From: JAGPUQ01 sp041594335 | GTDB taxonomy: Bacteria; Pseudomonadota; Gammaproteobacteria; Pseudomonadales; Porticoccaceae | NCBI GenBank assembly: GCA_041594335.1 | Contig: JBFHML010000007.1 | Coordinates: 1 to 62,348, forward strand | Direction: 5' to 3' | DNA length: 62,348 nucleotides | Shown here: piece by piece, positions 58,886 to 62,348 of the stretch | How positions within the stretch are numbered: position 1 is the stretch's first letter | Layout: each line of letters opens with the position of its first letter | Translations under genes and position numbers: made by a program | Notes under the pieces: model-generated | What the model saw: the letters and a program-made list of their open reading frames with translations, nothing else | Databases searched by the model: none | Told to the model about the DNA's origin: nothing

Positions 58886-59642
58886 GTTCTCTGCCAAACC
58901 CGCAATTTCCGTCATCTAGGGATATCACGCCGTGGGGGCGCAGTTCACGCGCGCTGATCGGTTGCAGCGATCCCGGCAGGTATGTGAACGCTTCCGAGCG
59001 CGAGGCGCAGGGGGCTTCCAGCAGCGGGGCATTTGCACGGCCCACGATTTCCGCAGTCGGATACAGCGCACCCAGCAGTCTGTGCGCACGGGAGGGCAGA
59101 TCGAAGTCATGGTGCTGGGGATGTTGGCCGCACGCGTGGAACCACTGTGGCGTCTGCCGCAGGCAGAGGGTTTGACGCTGGTCGGTGGCGAGAAAATTAT
59201 GGCCGATCACTATCGGGTGGGTGGCAGGAAAGCGGCGTTCGGCTATCGGATGATAGTCGCGCACCGAGCGGAGGGTGCGGGGGACTGCGGTGATCGGCAC
59301 AGGGTAGGGATGGGGTAAGCATCGCCGCCGACTTGCTGTTGTCCGCCCTGGGGGTACCGATGGAAGAGATGGCGGCGGATTGCTTGCTGCCGCCGACGGC
59401 GTAGGTGGATGCAACGGTTGCTACTAACCAGTTCCCGTCATTCTTTAACGCCGGAGGGCTCGGTGAATCCCGAGATTGTGGCTCCGCTGCTGGAGGTCAA
59501 GCTACAGGGGGTGTGCGCTGTACGGAGTTTGATTGCGGCCAAGGTTGATGGCCTTCCGGTTGTTGTATGCCGCGCAATGGGTTTGAACCCGCAAGCGCGA
59601 TCGCGATCGATCGCGGGTTTTACTCCAGTGCGCTGCCCATAG
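58886..59642 (+). pseudogene. Decayed tyrosine/dual-specificity phosphatase gene (Y_phosphatase3 type)
   Basis: Fragments of one protein family appear in the right order on the plus strand but in changing frames: NFRHLG (58904-58921, for the usual NFRDLGG), WGR then TRADRLQR (about 58932-58971), ICTAHDFRSRIQRTQQ (near 59035-59080), KIMADHYRV and AAFGYRM (near 59190-59250), then an eroded signature loop. IAADLLLSALGVPMEEMAADCLL follows (59321-59390), a TAG stop at 59402, and in another frame NPEIVAPLLEV and VRSLIAAKVDG (about 59460-59550). The HCxAGKDRTG loop at about 59293-59322 is recognisable only as DNA, with deletions that remove the catalytic cysteine. It is not functional. It accounts for most of the space between 58724 and 59735. 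Confidence 0.7.
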
Positions 59643-59735
59643 TGCGCCCGCTGTCATTTGAGGGTAATGGTCGCGCTGGATCAGGGCGACTTCGACCGTG
59701 CGGCCTGACCCAGCGCGACTGGCCCATGGGCGAAG

Positions 59736-60434
59736 TCATTCGTCGACTGCGGGCTCCTCCTCGGGTACCGGTGGTTTCAGGGGTTCGGTGGTCGCGGCGA
59801 CGCTGTTGTTGTGCCCGATCCCTTTGCCGGTCAGGTACTCATGAGTGTGCCCGACTAATAGGGAGTCGGGGTCTGCCATCAGATGTAGCGCTACGCCGCG
59901 CACCACGATGCGATCGGCGGTGTCGCCGAAGTTGACCCGGAGACTGAGTAACAGGGCGCCGGCCTGGGGATCGACGGTCTCTGCGAACGGGGCGGCGCTG
60001 TCGACGCAAATCGGCCCCGGGTCTAGCAGGTCCGTGCCGTCGTCGAGTAGCACCACGGCAGTTGCCGGTGGATCCTGTACCTGCGCGAGACGGATCTGGC
60101 TGAGATAACTGGTGCTGCTGGAATACTCGTAGCAGACCCGTACCCCATTTACCAGATATCCCGGGGGTACCGAGACGGCGGATGAGACCACCTTGTTACC
60201 GCCGCCGTCGGCCTCTTCGCCCAAGGTGCTCGACTCGATGATCAGTCCCGAAAGGCCGCCACCTACTCCTGAGCTGATGGCGTTGAATGACGTCGACACA
60301 CTGGGGTCGCCAGCCAACAAGTCGAGATGATTCATCCAGAGTAGTTCGTCGGCCTGGACGATCGGTGCGGCCAGAGCCAGCGCTGCTGCCAGGGCCTGCA
60401 ACCGGAGTCTGTTGAAGTGGGGTGTTGATGACAT
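59736..60434 (-). CDS. Secreted protein of unknown function
   Basis: The 232-residue product has a signal peptide (about residues 12-28, LAAALALAAPIVQA). The mature part is low in charged residues and rich in beta-forming and Gly/Ser stretches (SSGVGGGLSGLIIESSTLG, GYLVNGVRVCYEYSSSTSYL), suggesting an all-beta extracellular domain. Two cysteines could form a disulfide. The C-terminus is acidic and proline-rich (PPVPEEEPAVDE). I recognise no characterised family and no sorting signal. Confidence 0.7.
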   Translation of the reverse strand: MSSTPHFNRLRLQALAAALALAAPIVQADELLWMNHLDLLAGDPSVSTSFNAISSGVGGGLSGLIIESSTLGEEADGGGNKVVSSAVSVPPGYLVNGVRVCYEYSSSTSYLSQIRLAQVQDPPATAVVLLDDGTDLLDPGPICVDSAAPFAETVDPQAGALLLSLRVNFGDTADRIVVRGVALHLMADPDSLLVGHTHEYLTGKGIGHNNSVAATTEPLKPPVPEEEPAVDE

Positions 60435-60582
60435 TGGAACCTTCCTACGGGGTATCGACTGGTTCCTGCACGATAGCGAGGCCGGTGAACACCTGGGAAG
60501 GTCTTGGCGTGCTGGAAGTTGATGGTGTTCAAACTCCAGTTGCGCGATCGGTCATGGGTTTGCGATCCGGCGCGATGGGCCG

Positions 60583-61860
60583 CTAGCGTCGGATTCGCCG
60601 TAGCCGAGCTCGCCACGCGCGTCGTAGCGGGCCGCGAAACTGTGGCGCGGCGATGGCGATCAGCGCCAGGGCTCGGTCTACAGTATTCAGATGCCGGACG
60701 TTGGCGCTGCCATATTCGGTGATGAAAATATCCGCAGCAGAGCGCGGTACGGTGGCCACTGTACCGCGCGCCAACGCCGGTACGATGCGCGAGCGGGCGC
60801 CATCCCTGGCGGTTGCCGGTAGCGCTACGATCGAGCGGCCGCCGCGCGAGTGCAACGCGCCGCTGATAAAGTCCAGGGCGCCGCCGGTGCCGCTGTATTG
60901 GACCCCGTCGATCATTTCCGCGTTGACTTGACCGAAGAGATCCACTTCGATGGCCGAATTGATCGCTACGAAGCGATCGAGGGCCGTCAGAACCCGATGT
61001 TCATGAGTGTAGTTCACGGGTCGCAATACGAGGGCGGGTGTCGAGGCAGCCCAGGCGTAGGTCTCCGCGTCCCCGGCAACGAAGCCCGTGACGATCCGCC
61101 CGCGATCGATGGTCTTGCAGGCACCGGTGATGACTCCGCGTTGGGCGAGTGCAGCGATCCCCTGGGCGATCATGCCCGAATGCACGCCGAGATCGTTGTG
61201 CTCGGTCAGTGCGGCGAGCGCGGTATCGGGAATGGCGCCGACACCGATTTGCAGGCAGTCGCCGTCGCGCACCCAGCGGGCGATTTCGGCGCCGATCGTG
61301 CGCGCGGTCGCGTCGTTGATTGCCACCGGCGCCAGCGCCGGCGGGCGTTCGACGGCTACCGCGTAGTCGATACGCTGCAGGGCGATGGTTGGGCACCCCG
61401 GTAGCACCGGTAATGCGTGATTGATCTCGGCGACAATTCGTTGTGCTCGCGGCAGTACAGCCGGCGCAAAATCCACCCGCAGGCCGAGCGCACAACGGCC
61501 GCGGGCGTCCGGTGGCGCCAATTGCAGCATGGCCAAGTCGAACGGAGTACGTTCGAGCCAATCGTAGATGGCACGGTACGGCAGGGGAACGAGATCGATG
61601 CGGCCCCGGGTGTAGAGATCGCGTAACCCCGGGGTGAGCATGCAGGTTGCTAACCGTGCGTCCGGGTGGAGGTCTGCGAACGGGCTTGCGCGAATCCCGG
61701 GCAACACCGCCCCTACATAGCTGACTCCGGCGCTGGCTTGCGGCCGTGCGCGCAGCGCTTGACCCAGGTAGCGAGGCTCGGCGGCGCCGCCGGCAACAAA
61801 CACGCGGTCACCGGCGCGCAACAAGTCCGGTACCTCTTCGGCGGCAATCCAGTGCGGCAT
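60583..61860 (-). CDS. Acetyl-CoA hydrolase/CoA-transferase family protein
   Basis: Members move CoA between acetyl-CoA and carboxylic acids such as succinate or 4-hydroxybutyrate, or hydrolyse acetyl-CoA. The 425-residue protein has the two-domain fold: GDRVFVAGGAAEPRYL at the start, IGVGAIPDTALAAL in the middle, then INSAIEVDLFGQVNAEMIDG, which contains the expected catalytic glutamate, and QYSGTGGALDFISGA. Substrate preference cannot be read. It could supply the CoA step missing next to the MaoC/lyase pair at 6592-7931, but the two loci are far apart. Confidence 0.87.
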   Translation of the reverse strand: MPHWIAAEEVPDLLRAGDRVFVAGGAAEPRYLGQALRARPQASAGVSYVGAVLPGIRASPFADLHPDARLATCMLTPGLRDLYTRGRIDLVPLPYRAIYDWLERTPFDLAMLQLAPPDARGRCALGLRVDFAPAVLPRAQRIVAEINHALPVLPGCPTIALQRIDYAVAVERPPALAPVAINDATARTIGAEIARWVRDGDCLQIGVGAIPDTALAALTEHNDLGVHSGMIAQGIAALAQRGVITGACKTIDRGRIVTGFVAGDAETYAWAASTPALVLRPVNYTHEHRVLTALDRFVAINSAIEVDLFGQVNAEMIDGVQYSGTGGALDFISGALHSRGGRSIVALPATARDGARSRIVPALARGTVATVPRSAADIFITEYGSANVRHLNTVDRALALIAIAAPQFRGPLRRAWRARLRRIRR

Positions 61861-62000
61861 GGCAGCGTACCTTGGCCGGACAGGAAGCAGGGTTCATTGG
61901 CAACCCGGCGCGACACCCTCGGTTGTTGCCGAAGGTTTCACGCCGAGACTATCAGGTGCGCTCCGGGTGGCCACGTTATTCCCGTGACCGGTTGTGTAGC

Positions 62001-62348
62001 TTATGACGGCCGGACGGAGAAACTGCGTGGGGGATCGCCGCGTTCACGGATTTCCCACAGGGTTTGAAATGCGTGCTCGATGTGGCGGCGATATCGATCC
62101 GTGGCGAAAAGGGGCTGCGATTCTCGCAGTGCAATCAGGCGGGCCCGTAATGCACCCAGCTGATGCGGATCTCGGGCGAGCGTCAGTGCCCGGTTTTTAT
62201 AGTCTTTGAGGTCTGTGGCAATGAGCTCTGGAAGCCCGATCGCGCGCAGTTGGCTGGCAGCCACGCGACTGGCGAAGGAAGCACCGGGACAGGTCAACAA
62301 GGGTAAGCCCATCCACAAGGCTTCGTTGGCGGTGGTGTGGGCGTTGAA
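62001..62348 (-). CDS. OGT/SPINDLY-type glycosyltransferase, C-terminal fragment (5' end outside window)
   Basis: The frame is open to the right edge and codes for FNAHTTANEALWMGLPLLT, then CPGASFASRVAASQLRAIGL and PELIATDLKDY, which match the end of the GT41 catalytic domain of bacterial O-GlcNAc-transferase-like proteins. HTTANEALW and the following Gly-rich turn line the UDP-sugar site. About 115 residues are visible; the TPR region and most of the catalytic domain lie beyond the window. Such proteins often glycosylate surface or adhesin proteins. Confidence 0.85.
   Translation of the reverse strand, partial: FNAHTTANEALWMGLPLLTCPGASFASRVAASQLRAIGLPELIATDLKDYKNRALTLARDPHQLGALRARLIALRESQPLFATDRYRRHIEHAFQTLWEIRERGDPPRSFSVRPS

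Noticed and set aside
58809..59414. 201-codon minus-strand frame upstream of the DUF7064-type gene
   Set aside because: Its Pro/Arg/His-rich composition and lack of motifs contrast with the clear phosphatase fragments on the plus strand.
59586..59619. Hairpin AACCC...GGGTT with an inner GCGATCG/CGATCGC stem, followed by TTTT
   Set aside because: It falls inside the 3' end of the decayed phosphatase reading frame and has a bulged stem, so I did not call it a terminator.

Overview
The window looks like about 62 kb of chromosome from a high-GC, Gram-negative, respiring gammaproteobacterium. The evidence is the order tolA-tolB-pal-cpoB-queE-queC-tRNA-Lys followed by nadA, a LolCDE lipoprotein exporter, a BepA-type outer-membrane quality-control protease, a sodium-pumping NADH:quinone reductase operon, and a prpB-prpC-acnD-prpF-prpD operon in the order known from pseudomonads. 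I cannot name the genus. No phage, IS element, integrase or CRISPR array is visible.

Layout. Positions 1-5000 hold the Tol-Pal envelope genes, two 7-deazaguanine (queuosine precursor) genes and one tRNA-Lys unit with its own promoter and terminator. Positions 5280-8240 hold quinolinate synthase, a MaoC hydratase plus CitE-like lyase pair and a double-CDGSH iron-sulfur protein. Positions 8240-13815 hold a BepA-like protease (minus strand), an AI-2E/PerM permease and a pitrilysin-like protease. Positions 13950-19611 hold the pyruvate dehydrogenase E1 and E2 genes (no E3 gene) and a long-form GAPDH. Positions 19770-26923 hold nqrABCDEF-apbE-nqrM. Positions 27345-30482 hold lolC-lolD-lolE. Positions 31200-38800 hold the methylcitrate-cycle operon with both the AcnD/PrpF and PrpD dehydration routes, interrupted by a strong intrinsic terminator between prpC and acnD. 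Positions 39000-43890 hold an SDR, an exported tandem carboxymuconolactone-decarboxylase-like protein, a pterin dehydratase, a TetR regulator with a nearby palindrome, pabB and an RraA-like protein. Positions 43960-48650 hold the glyoxylate shunt, with aceA and glcB on either side of a LysR gene. Positions 48670-54590 hold a GNAT protein, gamma-glutamyltransferase, a decayed transglutaminase-like gene and modABC on the minus strand. Positions 54700-59640 hold a minus-strand cluster of two paralogous phosphotransferases, an unknown 191-residue protein and a CrtC/AttH-like (DUF7064/7065-type) protein, beside a badly decayed tyrosine-phosphatase gene. The window ends with a secreted orphan, a CoA-transferase and the C-terminus of an OGT-type glycosyltransferase.

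How the genes fit together. The metabolic theme is growth on acetate, propionate and acyl-CoA breakdown products: pyruvate dehydrogenase, glyoxylate shunt, methylcitrate cycle, a C5-dicarboxyl-CoA hydratase/lyase pair, a CoA-transferase and ACAD10-like phosphotransferases, with Na+-NQR for respiration. The least understood part is the phosphotransferase / 191-residue protein / DUF7064-type cluster. Two eroded genes (transglutaminase-like and tyrosine phosphatase) show recent gene loss in this right-hand third, which is otherwise more accessory in character than the left-hand side.
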